DNA of 64,000 nucleotides from Lutjanus erythropterus (GCA_020091685.1 CM034607.1:33254852-33318851); one strand, 5' to 3'. Shown: positions 33,561-45,584, numbered from the stretch's first letter. Notes: generated by a model not told the origin, from the sequence alone. Made by a program: numbers and translations.

Positions 33561-33853
33561 CTGGATGCGGACAGGCCACAAAATAACACTAACTACAACA
33601 TTTTGCCGACAAAATTTCTGATGTAATAAATTATAAAAATTACAGCAAGACGTTAAACCACTTGTGGTGCAACTATAGAGAAGAGATGACCTCTCACTAT
33701 GCGCACAAATTGCACCTCTTCACTCTTGCATATGAAAAAAAAATGCTGCACATTCACATCAGTTTAATTGGCTGGTGTGTTTGAAGTGTTTTGCTCATCA
33801 GAAAACACACCGTTTGACACCTTCTCACAGAATGATTGGTTGCAACAAAACTC

Positions 33854-33854
<1 letters not shown>

Positions 33855-33906
<52 letters not shown>
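33855..33906. repeat. (GT)4(AT)22 compound microsatellite
   Basis: A short GT run passes into about 45 bases of perfect AT, then ATACATACATG. The AT part is self-complementary and cruciform-prone. It gives mirror-image Tyr-Ile frames on both strands. Confidence 0.95.
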
Positions 33907-33909
<3 letters not shown>

Positions 33910-34269
33910 CATGAGTCAGGATTTTTAAAATATGGTAAACAGCATTTACAAGAAGTTGCATTTTATCTGACTTAATTTAGTGTGTTGGAAAAATAGTATA
34001 TATTGTGGCTACAGCTGAATACTGAGATGGTACCAAACAAAAAGACAAGCTGAGGCATTTTATTAAAGTTTACAGACGCTAATATGTCCATCCGTCCCTC
34101 CATCTTTAATCCATTTTTAATGCTTCATGTCTGGGATGCAGTCACAGTGGAAGCGGGGCAAGCAGAGCAGCAGGCGCCCTTTTCCCCCTGCAGCCTCCAC
34201 CTAATACATTATACAACATATACAATAAACACAGCACCACAAACTGACAGCACAGATATATTCTGAGTT
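33907..34269. other. non-coding DNA, nothing recognised
   Basis: Contains a short TCCATCCGTCCCTCCATC run near 34086-34103 that could be a worn LINE tail of the Rex3 type, without a body beside it. Confidence 0.4.
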
Positions 34270-34560
34270 GAGCGGGATTGTGCAGAGGTTCGCACTTCTC
34301 GGATGAAAGGAAAAGAAGAACAAGAATCCTCCAACAAGTTCCTGACAATAAAACGTCACTCTTTTGTTCTTTTTTTAAAACAAGTTCAACGCACTCGCTT
34401 GCCTCGTGGCGTTCACGGGAGGATAAAATCTCTCATTTGCGGTGCATCCCAGAGCCCATTATTGCCTCTTCTGGGCAGGGGTAAACCAAATGAGACACGT
34501 TCCCGTGCATACCCCCGTTTAATCTCAGGAAGAGAAATGGGGAGAAAGTGCTGATGTGTA
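34270..34560. promoter_or_regulatory. weak conserved-element candidate, CpG-retaining
   Basis: CpGs are retained in GGTTCGCACTTCTCGGATG, AACGCACTCG, CGTGGCGTTCACGGG, ATTTGCGGTGC, CACGTTCCCGTGC and CCCCCGTTTAATC. No repeat is recognised. Two overlapping plus frames of 68 and 83 codons match nothing. Confidence 0.25.
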
Positions 34561-35635
34561 GAACTAAATGAATCCTATACATAACAGCTCTCCGGCCTCT
34601 GAAGGATCTCTTGTTCTGTGCCAGGAATAATAAGTTCTATTTACGATGTGTTCAAGGAAAAGAGCTTTCACAGCCTCTTAACCCCTGCAACAAGACTTCT
34701 ACAACTCCTGCAAATAAACCTCCTCTCTCTCATTAAGGTAACAGGGAACTGGAGAGAGCCAAACACAAAAGTTGGTCAGGAAAGGGTAAGAGTTACAGCG
34801 GGGTGTTGTTTCACTTTAAATTACTACAGTTACGTGATCGAGAACCTTGTTTGTAGCTTGGCCGGCTTAAAATACCAATCTAATAGCTGCTCTGGAACTT
34901 CTGTAGGTCCAGAGCTTCAGAATTGAGACTTGAGAGTCAGTTCCACAAAATATTTATGGTCTGCAGCGTTGGGTCAGTCTTAAATAAAGTTAGCCAGACC
35001 ACCCCCATAGTCGACTGGAAATTTACCGGTGTTTCCTCTGTTCTTTTATGATTGTAATGTTATTATATATTATTGTAATATAGGAGTTTCCACGATAACG
35101 CAGAACTAAGAAATACTAATTTCCATGGTAACAATGGAGGAAAACACGGCTAATAATTGGTTGTTTGTTAACAATGTTGTGGAATGGGTAATTCAGGGAA
35201 AGAGTTTATAGAGATCACAGTAACCTGTTGCAAAAACAGGCCACAGCATTGAGGACATGGTGATGGACATCTTTTTCATTTGTCCAGGGAGAATGTCCTG
35301 AGTCAGATGAGCAGAGTTAAAACTGTAGTTTTCCAAACTACCAGCTACTTCACCACAAAAAGCTGTTAAATGTCATTTTAATTAATCTTAAAAAGTTGAG
35401 ATTGACAAACTAAAACCACAGGAAAGTACAGGAAATGATCACAATCTGAGTCTGGGATCTATTGGTACACGGATGTCAAAGGGCGTCACAGGTCTACCCA
35501 AACCCAAGGACCCAAGACCTGATACAGGACCTGGAGAGATTGGGATCCATGTTTTATATGGTCATTCAGATTTGGGTTAGTTCCTGTTCTTTTTCCACTG
35601 GTCCCAGGTGGATCTGCAAAGTGCTGTAATAATAA
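34561..35635. other. non-coding DNA with RFX/SOX-like site
   Basis: At 35121-35137, TTCCATGGTAACAATGG combines an X-box-like palindrome with one good half (GGTAAC) and a SOX word (ACAATGG). From 35495 to 35545 there is a run of ACCCAAACCCAAGGACCCAAGACC-like words, probably the edge of an old repeat; similar words appear near 36290-36360. Confidence 0.35.
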
Positions 35636-35700
35636 TAACTTCATTTATATAGCACCTTTAAATATAGTTACAAAGTGCTTTGACAGACAAAGTAGAAGAG
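35636..35700 (-). repeat. TTTATTTATATAGC-type repeat fragment 2
   Basis: AACTTCATTTATATAGCACC followed by TTTAAATATAGTTACAAAGTGCTTTGACAG is the complement of the CAAAGTGC..TATATAAATGAAGTT 3' end typical of fish retroposons. Only the terminal portion is present. Confidence 0.55.
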
Positions 35701-37635
35701 CTGGATACTCAGGAGACGATATAACAACAGAAGAGACCTGGCCGTGATCAGACAAGCTAATCATGATGGAAGTCCTGCAGGAATAAACAAGCAATTATTA
35801 TTATAGTTCAGAGGGTAAACAGTCAAAAGTTATCTTTGTTATGCCAGATACATCAAAACTGCACAGCTGTCTCTAAACGAGTCGCATTTGTCATCCGTCA
35901 TCATGACAGCAAGTGGACTCTCAAGGTGAAATGAGAGGATTAGCCATGCTGTTTCACTCAGCAGGGGAGGAACAACAGAAAACCTGGATGTATTTTACAA
36001 ACTTTCTTGGCTTAGAGGATGAGTTGAATGTGTCACAGCCAGGCATAAAGAGGGAAGGCAACTAACTTTACTTAGGTAAGACAAAAAGTTTTGTTTTATT
36101 AGCTTGTAAATTGTTAGTAGCATTCAGCTGTGAAGTCGGTGCCAATCGGGTGTTTCCTGTTTGGGTGGTGTTTGACATTTCTTGGCCAGGTCAAGGTCCC
36201 ACTTTTTTAATAATAGACAAGTCCACTTCGGGTTCAGGTCCAGCATGTCTCAGTTCTACATGGGCCCGACTTCCAGCTTTCAAGTAATAGACAGGCCTGG
36301 ATCAGTCCCAAGTAATACATTTCTGGGTCTTTTTTGGGTTTGGGCACGATTTTTTGGATCCAGGAACAGAGGTAAAACTTAACTGATGCTGAGCAGAGTG
36401 TAGGTGTGTTTGATTTAGGGACTTGGGCAGACCAGTCCCTATTTTGGCAGCCAGTGGATGATGTTTTAAGGAAAGGATAGAGAGCAGTTGCTGAGTGTGT
36501 TATTGCAGACATCTTGGTTGCAAACCATGAGCTGGGGCACTGTGACATATTGTAAATTGTAGTACATGTACTAGTAAACTGGTAAATGAACTATGTGTAG
36601 TTAACTACACCCCAACACTGCAGAGGAGTTAGCAGAGATACTGAGCCCTGCCACATTAAGAAGCCACAGCAGCTCAGCTCAGCTACAAGTCTGTCTCTAT
36701 GCTGCTGCAAGTTTTTTTTTGTATTACACTCTTAAATGTCAAGTCAAATGTCCTTGCAACTGTTAAACTCTTCCAGGGGACATTTTCTGCTGGAGTGAAC
36801 AGACCTGAGTGCTGTGACACGGTTGCTCAGTCAGCCTAGTCTTTCAGAGTCCACGTACAAATTAGCAAATTAGTTCTGCAAAAGATAGTGAAGAACAACA
36901 ACAAGATCAACAACAGATTTTTGACTTCTGTCTGAAGGCTGATGGTTGGACCTAGACTATTAGTAATATACAAGGGTATCTATGTGAAACACCTGACTTG
37001 ACCCGAAACTGGAAAGTAACACGTTTAAAATTCAAGGTTTAGGAAATTTAACAATAAAAATAAGTTAAAAAAAAACAAAACTACAGAGCGGCTGTCAGAT
37101 CTGCCATACTCATATGTACTAATTTCACAGTTTTGAAAGGAAAATGTTCAAATGTTGTATCGAGTGACATAAAACACTTTTTGCTTTTGCAGACTTTTGC
37201 ATACGACTCTAGACTTGATTTAATCTTGTGTTGAATTACTTGAAATTTGCCCTCAAAAGATTGAAATAAATAACACTATGAGTAGGTCTCATTTGGACTT
37301 TTTTTCAGCCCTCAGCGCGCTTTGCAAGGCAAGAGGCAAGAGGTCTGACTATGCAAGACTAAATACATAACATCCAGGTGCAGATCCTCCTTCTACACCT
37401 CCACCTCCCGTCTCCTGCTTTGCCAAACTTTAATTGATATAATCAATAAAGCCACATTTTCAAAAGAAGGGGGAAAGTACAGTTGCAAATTAAAGAAACA
37501 TCTTGTGAAGAAGTAATTTATCACCGTGCCATATGCCAGAATAATAAAACTGCTTTCTCAGTTTCTTTTTTGACCTGACTTGAATACTTTTTAGCCCCAG
37601 AAGCAGAAACGTCTTTGGAAATATCCACTGATGCA
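35701..37635. other. non-coding DNA, nothing firm
   Basis: Frames reach 104 codons on the minus strand (36234-36548) without resemblance. 36180-36365 has scattered GGGTT/CCCGA words suggesting an eroded repeat. A short palindrome, GTAGTTAACTAC, lies at 36597-36608. Confidence 0.4.
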
Positions 37636-37690
37636 AGGCAACTTTATTTGAATAGCACATTTAATTACAAAGCAAGGTGAAGAATATTTA
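37636..37690 (-). repeat. TTTATTTGAATAGCACATTT-type repeat fragment 3
   Basis: AAGGCAACTTTATTTGAATAGC then ACATTTAATTACAAAGCAAGG resembles the common AAGGCAATTTTATTTGTATAGC repeat end. It directly precedes the family B repeat copy. Confidence 0.5.
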
Positions 37691-37699
37691 AAGCTACTA

Positions 37700-38015
37700 C
37701 AGTTCTGAAAAACAGTCTCAGTTTAATACTGATGCCTGTTTATGATCTACAGGAGCAAACGACACCATCAGTGAGAAGGTTGGCTTTTTTGTAGTTATTC
37801 TTAATGACTGCCAATGGGTTTGATTCTCCTTGAAATCAGATGAAACAAACATGTGTTTACATTTTTCCAGGCAGATTTAAAGTGAGGAGTGTGTTTGAAA
37901 GTTAAAAAGAAACAGACAGTTGTTTTTTATTTACATAATTTCATTTTTGACACTATATTTTGTGGTTATGGTGGAGGACACACCACCGCTTTTGTCCACA
38001 GGGGTCTCCAAACTC
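37700..38015. repeat. dispersed repeat family B, copy 2
   Basis: Same orientation and order of landmarks as 9858-10160: CAGTCTCAGTTTAATACTGATGCC, TTCTTAATGACTGCCAATGGG, CAGATGAAACAAACATGTG, TTTACATTTTTCCAGGCAG, TTTACATAATTTCATTTTTG and CCGCTTTTGTCCACAGG. The copies differ by small indels and many substitutions, so they are independent old insertions rather than a recent duplication. Confidence 0.7.
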
Positions 38016-38046
38016 CAAAATCACCACAATATTAAAGTCCCTTATA

Positions 38047-38552
38047 GTACACTCTAAATAAATGATAAAAGTAAAAAATAAAAGTGCTTCTTAGAACCAT
38101 AGAGGTTCTTCGGCTTGTCTCCATAGAAGAATCTGTTTTGCTTCCTTGTAGAACTACACGTTTTACTCTCAGACAGTTCTACCTAGAACCCAACATAAAG
38201 GCTTATACATGTGGTAGGTTTCATCCAGAACCCCCTATGAGGTGCCCTACATAGAACCTTTCTATGGTGTCATGGTTCCACTCAGAACCCTCAGTGGGGG
38301 TTCAACCTAGAACCAGTCCATTGTGCCAAAAAGAACCCACTCTCAGAGTTTTATCAAGAAGCAACAAAGGAGGGTTCTGAGACAAGAGTTCTTAAAGGAT
38401 TTCAAAAGATGTATTTTTTCTTGGAACCCTTAGTCTTACAAAAAAAAAATTAAAACAAAAACTTTCTTAACAAATTCTTCAGAAGCAAGTGGTTCTGGTT
38501 AGAAACTCAGCCGCTCAGATAGAACCCTTTTGGAACCCTTATTTTTAAGAAG
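38047..38552. mobile_element. AGAACC-rich element with inverted ends, full copy
   Basis: The element is packed with GGTTCT and AGAACC words, which are mutual reverse complements, about every 20-30 bases. The left side (AATAAAAGTGCTTCTTAGAACC near 38078-38096) matches the left side of the copy at 58668. The right end (AGAACCC.TTTTGGAACCC.TTATTTTTAAGAAG, 38519-38552) matches the fragment at 26308-26372. Left AAATAAAGGTGCT-type and right GGAACCCTTATTT-type ends are complementary, so I read terminal inverted repeats. No transposase is present. A family name is not known to me. Confidence 0.65.
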
Positions 38553-38919
38553 ATACAGAGAGGGGGAAATAAAATCAATTATGGTGAAATTAGACCAAAT
38601 GAAATCAAACAGACAAAAATTAATTAGGAATACAACAGTAATGGAATAATTAATGACTCCGGATTTAATAAGAAGGAAATAAAAACACTCATCATTGAAA
38701 ACACCAGCTGGAGGTGGAAGTCGATTCCAAAAGCGAGTTCTGAAATCCGGCGTTTCAGCACCTGGTGAAGGACTCACTGAGTTATTGGTCAAGAATTCAT
38801 CACACCCCACGGATGTGGCCGTTTTGTTTATTTATTCTTTTTTGTTTTTTTGCTAGGGGGAAGTTTAAATCTTTTTTTTTCTTTTTTTGTATTCTTTCAA
38901 CATTCTTCAGTGAAGATTT
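38553..38919. other. non-coding DNA with T-rich runs
   Basis: T-rich DNA at 38821-38890 (TTTTTGTTTTTTTG, CTTTTTTTTTCTTTTTTTG). The 103-codon minus frame at 38499-38810 is unmatched. Confidence 0.4.
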
Positions 38920-39205
38920 TGGTTGATTGAGAGCGTTGCGCCTGCCAGCTGACTTCCACACTTTGCATTTCTGCGACAAAGGGAAAATGCCTCTGAGGGG
39001 ACTCCACCATTTACAGCCGATTTGGGGATTCCAGTCAAAGTGGAGGGGCGGATGGGCAGGTGTGTGTGTTGTAATGAGTGCAGCTGCCCCGGGCCCCGAG
39101 CCCAGAGGAGCACACCACACAGAATCAAAATCGCTTCATCCGACAAGCACAACTAATGAAGAGTTTCGCTGCAAAAGAAGACATCTGCCATTTGAATTAG
39201 CTTGA
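38920..39205. promoter_or_regulatory. weak conserved-element candidate, GC-balanced
   Basis: GC-balanced block with GAGCGTTGCGCCTGCC, AGCTGCCCCGGGCCCCGAGC and AATCGCTTCATCCGAC, followed by homeobox-like words (AACTAATGAAG, TTGAATTAG). Three overlapping frames of 81-106 codons on both strands are mutually exclusive and unmatched, which argues against an exon. Confidence 0.25.
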
Positions 39206-39904
39206 GCACTTTGCTCATTCTGCACACATTTGTAAATCTATGTTGAACAAGCATACAAGTACAACATGGCACACTTGATCCTTTTAGTCACTGTGCAATT
39301 CAGTTCCACTTTAGCCACACTGAAAACTTTGAAGGCCCAATCAGGGAAAGTTGTAAAATCCCTACTTTTAATAGTGATTATGAAGGGACATTTTTTTTCT
39401 GCATTAACATGAGCCCCTTTTCCATACACATGTCCTGGCTTGGTTTGAATCAGCATGTCAGCCCAGAATGGCATTACAACATGGCTACACACTTGAAGGT
39501 GTGTCTTTTAATTGATGGCGTGCTTGTCTTGACTGTAAAAATCCAGATAAATACATTTTATTTCCTGATATTTTGTTACTTAAAAGCTTTTATTTTGAAG
39601 CACATAAAGTACAAAGAGGGACACACGAGGGAAACTAAACTTCAAACCACAGAGATTCAGTTAGAAGCTACAAAAGTCCTGAGAGCTGAAAACACAGATA
39701 GAGAGAGGTTCTCTCTCTGGTCTCCTGCACAGAGATGAGTTGAGTCTTGTTACGCAAGTTGGTTGCTTTCCACAGATGGTCCATCTCATGCGCTACTCGG
39801 CGCAGCTCAGCATGTTACAACTGGTGATGGAAATGCAAATCAACGTGGCACAGTTTGACTGAAAAGTGACAGTGGAAAGGCGCTAATGTATTCAGATGCA
39901 CAGT
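39206..39904. other. non-coding DNA, nothing recognised
   Basis: A 109-codon plus frame (39409-39738) matches no family. AT-rich, with no tandem arrays. Confidence 0.4.
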
Positions 39905-40013
39905 AGATGGTGACCGTGCTTTTACCATCAGGGCTTCTTGACTTTGGAATGACCTGCCTGAGGAGATAAGATGGCATTAAGTGATGTCTTTAAGTGTCTT
40001 TTGCTCGTGTTTC
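39905..40013 (+). pseudogene. LINE ORF C-terminal fragment, copy 1
   Basis: GCTTTTACCATCAGGGCTTC then GACTTTGGAATGACCTGCCTGAGGAGATAAGA reads AFTIRAS, stop, LWNDLPEEIR and, after a frame change, a Ser-Phe-Lys-rich tail. The peptide LWN-LPEE closes the reverse-transcriptase ORF of many fish LINEs. The DNA is closely similar to 45610-45665, so both derive from one LINE family. No 3' UTR or tail is retained here. Confidence 0.7.
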
Positions 40014-41099
40014 ATTTTTACCTCAGACCCCAGCAGAGATCTAGAAAGTTGCTGCAGTTCACTCAGAATCCTCTCTCAAATCAGAATTTTCCAACTCAAA
40101 CCAAACAAACAGCTCTTTCTCAATACCAGAAAGAAATCGGCAATTATAAGTGGTTTTCATATGAAAAAAAACCCAGTTTGATTCAAAAACAAACACCAGA
40201 CAAAACAGTCAGCACTAAAACTGCTGTTATAACTGTGATGGAATGAATCTCAGTCTGCCTGAAAGAACAGACAGTAACTGTTGGTCAACTTTATACGAGC
40301 CAAACATTTCTCTCGAAATGTTGTAACCAGTTAAACTTTTTATAGTAGCTTTAAACATTTTAATAATACTTTTCTTTAAACACACTCGTTTTGAAGGTAT
40401 AAACTTTGTACTGCCAGCACCACAGATGTTAGTGAATGATTATAGAAATATGTTACGGGAATATTCTACATACATATACATGTTGCTGCTTCTCACCTTG
40501 ATTAAGAAGGTGACTACAACACAGTAATTGAGTATTTATATTTTAGAGAATATTATAGATCTGAGACAGAGAAGGATGGGACTGTGAGAAAAAGGCACAT
40601 TTACAGTTCTGTCTGTGACTTCAGTACCATGGACAGCATCCTGGACTCATCAGTACACAGCACAGTTGGACAGTTGATATTTCACAGCCACGGTCGGGAC
40701 CGTAGATTTTAACTTGTGCAAACCCCATCAGTGAGTCAGACAGACTAGAATTCAACCGACCTAAGTATGCCAAACTTTGAAACTCTTTGAATCCTTAGTG
40801 ATGTAAACAAAAGCAGCTTCTCATTTCTAGCTGACAACGGTGCAATTTACAAGGACATCGACTGACTGCACAACTGGTCTCACACTGAATGTACCAGCAT
40901 CATCCTGACAGAAGTGGAGCTTCTGTTCTTCAGCCGCCACATTTATTACTTAGTTTAGAGTACTGCCAACATTTGTCGTGTTTTATAAGCATAAATATAT
41001 GTCTGCAGCTCATTTAGATGTAACAGATGCCCCTCTGGCTCTATTGAATATGACAACCTTTTGCTGCTTCAAGCCTTCAGTCATTAATCACTTTAAATG
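40014..41099. other. non-coding DNA, nothing recognised
   Basis: AT-rich. The 91-codon plus frame (39971-40246) simply reads out of the LINE fragment. No arrays or termini. Confidence 0.45.
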
Positions 41100-41240
41100 T
41101 CACTGTAGCTGCTCTCACAACACAGCTGTCATTAACCTGCATTTCTGTTTATTCAGTCTGATGATGCCGTGATCATTAAATAATGATTTTATCTGCGGCT
41201 CAGCAGCTCGGTAATGACTGCTGGTCAACATACTGTAGTA
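41100..41240. promoter_or_regulatory. weak conserved-element candidate
   Basis: A short run of ordered motifs: CAGCTGTCATTAACC, GATGATGCCGTGATCATTAAATAATGATTTTAT (paired homeobox-like ATTA/TAAT words) and GCAGCTCGGTAATGAC. It resembles conserved non-coding elements in texture but has no direct support. Confidence 0.2.
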
Positions 41241-42819
41241 TTTATGAGCCACAATCAAGCTTCATACTGGCTGTTGTCTGACAACAGAAAGATATGTACA
41301 ACAACCATATTATGAATTGCGTATTTAGAGTGTAGGTGATCACAGAGAGCAGGACGGGACTGAACTCAAGTTTATCAGGCTGTTTCTTTCTTTCTCTTTT
41401 TGTTGCATGAGAGCAAAGCTTGTCCAAAGCATACCAAGTACCTTTTTAGATTTCTTGTATTACTAGGTGAATTATCCATCAATGTAAAAATAGGGTGATG
41501 CTAATTTTTCTCCTTTGTGTTGTTGCTGTCGAGTACCAGACTATTAAACGTTGGAGCAAGCTTTTAAAACATTCTCACAACAAAAATGTTCATTGTGATG
41601 AAGTGTGCAGTTTAATGGCATATTGCGTTGAGCTTCACCTCATCTCATCCTGCCCTTCCAAATGTGGCAGGTCGGGTTCTTTCCCCCCCTTTCTTCACCT
41701 CAGCCACTTAATTATCACCAGCTGGCTTCAATATTCACTGGCATCTTGGAGAGGTCAGGTCTCGGTGCGTGCACTGCTGCTCTTCATGTCTCTTACCTGG
41801 CCGATGCGTCCACAATTTGCCGTGGCTTCATTCCAGTAAGCTGGTTTTCCACCAACTGTAAGGTCAACATCTTTACAGTTTTCTGTGCTGCACGTTTATG
41901 AAGTGATGTCGGCGTCACATCTGCCTCTCCATGGCTATGAGTGTTGTGTTTTATTGTAACTTTATCTGACTTTCATTTGGCATCTAGCTGATGCAGCTTT
42001 TGTCTTGATCTCTGGTCTGCTGTTAATAGCGATTAAGCCACGGCTCCGCGGCTCTCCCTCCTCCTGCTGTGTGGCAAACTGCACCTCTGCTATGCAGGTT
42101 GCATTACCTTTAATATAATCTAGTTTCCAATTAGTAATTGTTAGTGTTTTTGTGCTCTTCGTAGGTCTAGGCACACCGGTGGCTGTACTGTAGGCGGCTC
42201 GTCCTCCAGTTTCTCTCCTGGTGCACCTGCTGTTTTGTCTCTATGAGCTGTCCCAACAAGCTGTCTCTATAATTATGGCGTCAACACCAAAAAACTGCCT
42301 CTACACGAACGCCTTCAGTTCTAATGAAAATAATTTGTATTGGTATCGATACTGATGATTCTGGCTTTGCTTGTAATGGATTGAAACCAGTTGTGCGGTT
42401 GTGAACATCTATTTTAAGTTTAGGCTTCTAAAACTTCTTGATTAAACTTTGATAAAGACTAGTTTAAGTAAAAAAACACAACTTCATCTCCATCACAAAA
42501 CTTCAACACCCTGTGTTATAGGAATTGGTACAGAACCTTTTGCATAGAAACATAGAAAATCATTTTAAGCTTGTAAACAAACACCCAGTGCTGCTGTTTG
42601 TGCCAGTGTGCTCCGTCCTTCATGCGGCCTTCCAGCTCCAGTGTTTCTTCTTCTCCCTGCTGTATTTCCCTGAACACCTGTGGAAATGAGTCGTGCTCGG
42701 AGTCCTTGTCCTACCTGCTGTATTTACCAACCAGTGTTGATTTACAAGGACATCAATACTCCACAGCATGCTAATGCTCTCAGCTGAGATTTACACTGAT
42801 GTCAATACACAATGCTAAT
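41241..42819. other. non-coding DNA, one CpG-bearing patch
   Basis: The patch 41990-42165 (TTAATAGCGATTAAGCCACG, GCTCCGCGGCTCTCC, TTCCAATTAGTAATTG) stands out as motif-rich. Frames of 114 and 79 codons at 41495-41901 are unmatched. A short CTTTCTTTCTCTTTTT run lies at 41386-41401. Confidence 0.35.
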
Positions 42820-43220
42820 GAGGTTGGGTGATTGTTTGCCGACAGCGTGTCATGACGGCTCGCAGGAGATTATTTCAGGGGCAATTTATCAAGGTGTCCT
42901 CCGTGGCTAAACAGGTGAAGGAAGACAGTAACGCTGCTGGAGTCTCAGGTTTAATTCCCTCCGTGGCTCCAAAGTTACTGTATTTTTCCTGCTCAAGGTT
43001 CAGGCGTGTGTGGACGTGCCTGTGCAGAGTTTTCATTAAGCATTTCTTGAACTGTACAGCCGAAATGCCTGGGAAATTAATTTCTAAAGGTCAGCAAATG
43101 GTCCCAATTTGCTTCTCCTGCAGCTACTTTTCAATTCAGTTGCACTGGAAGATTGATTTTCCATTTCACATTTCCTGCAACAGAGACTGCTGCTGGAAAC
43201 TTCTCTCTCGTTAGTGGAAT
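42820..43220. other. unmatched 128-codon frame in motif-rich DNA
   Basis: A plus frame spans 42828-43214. Its product is Cys- and Ser-rich with no domain I recognise, no signal peptide, and no conserved start context. The DNA itself has a short repeated word (TCCTCCGTGGCTAAA / TCCCTCCGTGGCTCC at 42897 and 42956) and developmental-type words (CAATTTATCAAGG). A conserved element or chance frame is more likely than a gene. Confidence 0.25.
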
Positions 43221-43723
43221 TACTTCACTGCGTCCCTCAGAAAGCTTGTCATTATGCAGATTGTATGGTTATATCAAGTGTATTACTACCATAAAAAGTA
43301 CATTTAAAAGATATTTGGATTAGCATCTGGAACATCTTCTGCCATCTTGAAACATTTTAATGAACCGTATTTTGAGCGCAGAAGTTCTCAGACTAAAAGA
43401 TGATGACATTTTTGGCCAATTTAGGCAAAGTACACGCTGTATCTGACAGGATGTCAGTCCATGGGACGAGTTTACTGCTTCCTACTCAACTCCCCCGACC
43501 CTCATCTATATGTGTTAAGCTGAGGGCTGAGCAGACAGGCAGCCAGTCCCCCCTTCCCATGTCTTTGCCATAATTTGGCCTAAAATGGAAGCGTACCAGT
43601 GTCAGTGCTGTAATTCACAAAGTGATTGGAAAATTAGCTTCCAAGATGCACAGATGCCAGTATTCCTACACTAATGTCATCTGTGGGCATCACAGTGCTA
43701 AAAAGGAGAAATGGACTGTTTTA
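43221..43723. other. non-coding DNA, nothing recognised
   Basis: No arrays, termini or coding signals are visible. Confidence 0.45.
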
Positions 43724-43985
43724 AAAATATAATATGTAACATTTCTGCAAATAAAACGTCTAAAAACACCAGACATGTGTTATATGTTATGAGCTGTGTG
43801 CTTGCATCATGACAAACAATGTCCAACAATGTTTGAACGCAGAGAAATCCGTCATATACTCAATGTAACGTGTGTTTCCTTACTAGCCATTGATAACTAG
43901 TTGCTACAGTATTTCTTAAAAAGGTTATGGCTTTTGGCTCGCAGCAGATACATGGTTTACAGTCTTCCATTGTGTTGCTGATGGA
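43724..43985. repeat. dispersed repeat (ATATGTAACATTTCTGCA family)
   Basis: ATAATATGTAACATTTCTGC, then AACGTCTAAAAACACCAGAC, then AATGTCCAACAATGTTTGAA, GCAGAGAAATCC, and finally GGTTTACAGTCTTCC is an order I recognise from a high-copy fish interspersed repeat. Borders are approximate and class is unknown. Confidence 0.55.
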
Positions 43986-44340
43986 AGATAGCTGCTGGCC
44001 ACTAAGCATAAAAGATAAAGTGTCACTACTTATAAAGTCATTAAAGTAATGTGGGGTTCCTCAAATCACAGATGAGACTAACCACCTATTTTTATTGCCC
44101 AATCTTACTTATCAAAACTTCTGAAGAAAACTTTGGCAGTTTTCACCATGCAAGCAGGACAGAAGATTCAAGGTCAGGAAAATCAGAAATAAAGCATAGG
44201 AAGCCGTGATGCTTAGTGCCCACAGTGTTCCAAACAAGACATCAGAGTGTAATTTGCATGCAATGAGCGGCAAGGGCAATTATCTAAATCATTTGGTCCA
44301 AAAGTTACGTGCACCTGAACGCAATGAGCAACAAACACAA
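43986..44340. other. non-coding DNA, nothing recognised
   Basis: AT-rich single-copy-looking sequence. Confidence 0.45.
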
Positions 44341-44420
44341 ACACACACACACACACTATCCTGTGGCAACACTCTAAATCAAATATAAAATCTCACACAC
44401 GCTCACACACTCTCACACAT
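44341..44420. repeat. (AC)8 plus scattered CACACA words
   Basis: A perfect AC run at 44341-44356 is followed within 40 bases by imperfect TCACACACGCTCACACACTC. Confidence 0.85.
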
Positions 44421-44544
44421 CTTCCCTGACTGCGGTCCTGTGGTAAACAAAGCTATCATCTCCCATTAGCATCCTGATGACCTGTTCATATCTGATATTA
44501 ATCAGGCGGTGATTATGTGATCAAGCGAGGAGCACTCACCTGCC

Positions 44545-44585
44545 AAAAAAAAAAACACAACAACAACAACAACAAAAAAAAAAAA
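44545..44585. repeat. A11-(CAA)6-A12 simple repeat
   Basis: Two A-runs bracket a CAA trinucleotide run. The complementary strand reads as poly-Phe/Val in frame, an artefact. Confidence 0.9.
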
Positions 44586-44814
44586 CACCACAATGATCCT
44601 TTGGGGGTTTTCAAGGTTGCTTTCCCAAATACTATCAGATTTTACATTATCGACCATGCATGTGATTTTATTTGCACTTTCAGGGTCCGGCCAAGGTTTG
44701 CTGACTGTGCTGTTATTCTCAGCACTGCACTGCTTTGCATTAATACGCTTTTTACACATTTACACATGGATGCTCCCAGAACAAAGAGCCGCAGTAAAAG
44801 TGATGTATGAACCA

Positions 44815-44950
44815 TCAGTGGAAAGTAATTAAGTACATTTACTCCAGTTCTGTTCATTTTCAGCAACTTAATACATTTTACTTTCTATAAGATTTTACAT
44901 GAGGAAAACATGATGAGGTCATCAAACACAATGCATCATTAAAGATTAAC
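44815..44950. repeat. AAGTAC-type dispersed repeat, copy 2
   Basis: CATCAGTGGAAAGTAATTAAG, TACATTTACTCCAGTTCTGTTC and TTTTACTTTCTATAAGATTTTAC give the canonical order of the TGGAAAGTAACTAAGTACATTTACT element. It is closer to the consensus than the copy at 7455-7660. Confidence 0.65.
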
Positions 44951-45584
44951 TTACAAAGCCCCACGTAGTCTTCTCCCACAATGCTTTTCTGAACTCTTGC
45001 AGCCCTATTTCACCTTTAGGCAGCTCAGGTCTGACCAAGACCTTTTATGTACACTTTATGTATACACTGACGATCGTGCTTATGTCATCTCTGTGGAAGT
45101 TAGATTCCATAAACAACTTCAGAAAAACTTTTCAAAACTCATTTTTATCGACAGGCCTTCCTTTCAGGATTTAAGTCCTGCATCACCCTGTTTGGGGTTT
45201 ATTTCACAATAATGACCTGCTCACTGTACATTATTCCTTACATATACCTGTGCATGTATACATCTATGTGTGTATATGCGTATCTATGTGTATGTGTGTG
45301 TATATTTGTATATAGATAACATACCGTACTTTTACTGTATAGACTGCTTAACACTCACACCATAATGTGATATATGATATTATATCAGTCATAAGGGCCT
45401 CTTGTCTGCGTAATGAGCACATTTTGCTAATGATACTTATTTTGCTCGAGTGAAATTTGCAATGAAGGACTTCTATTTGCCAAGAAGTGCATTTACATTG
45501 TTACACTGGTACTTTAACTTAAGTGAATTGATTGTTATCTCTGAATGCTCCTTCTTCTTCAGCACTAATGTTCCAACGTCGAGG
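44951..45584. other. non-coding DNA with cryptic TATG/TGTA repeats
   Basis: Positions 45239-45317 are a cryptic alternating sequence (TATACATCTATGTGTGTATA, TGTGTATGTGTGTGTATA). No gene is seen. Confidence 0.5.

Noticed and set aside
33775-33975. Mirror Tyr-Ile frames on both strands
   Set aside because: Pure product of the (AT)n array.
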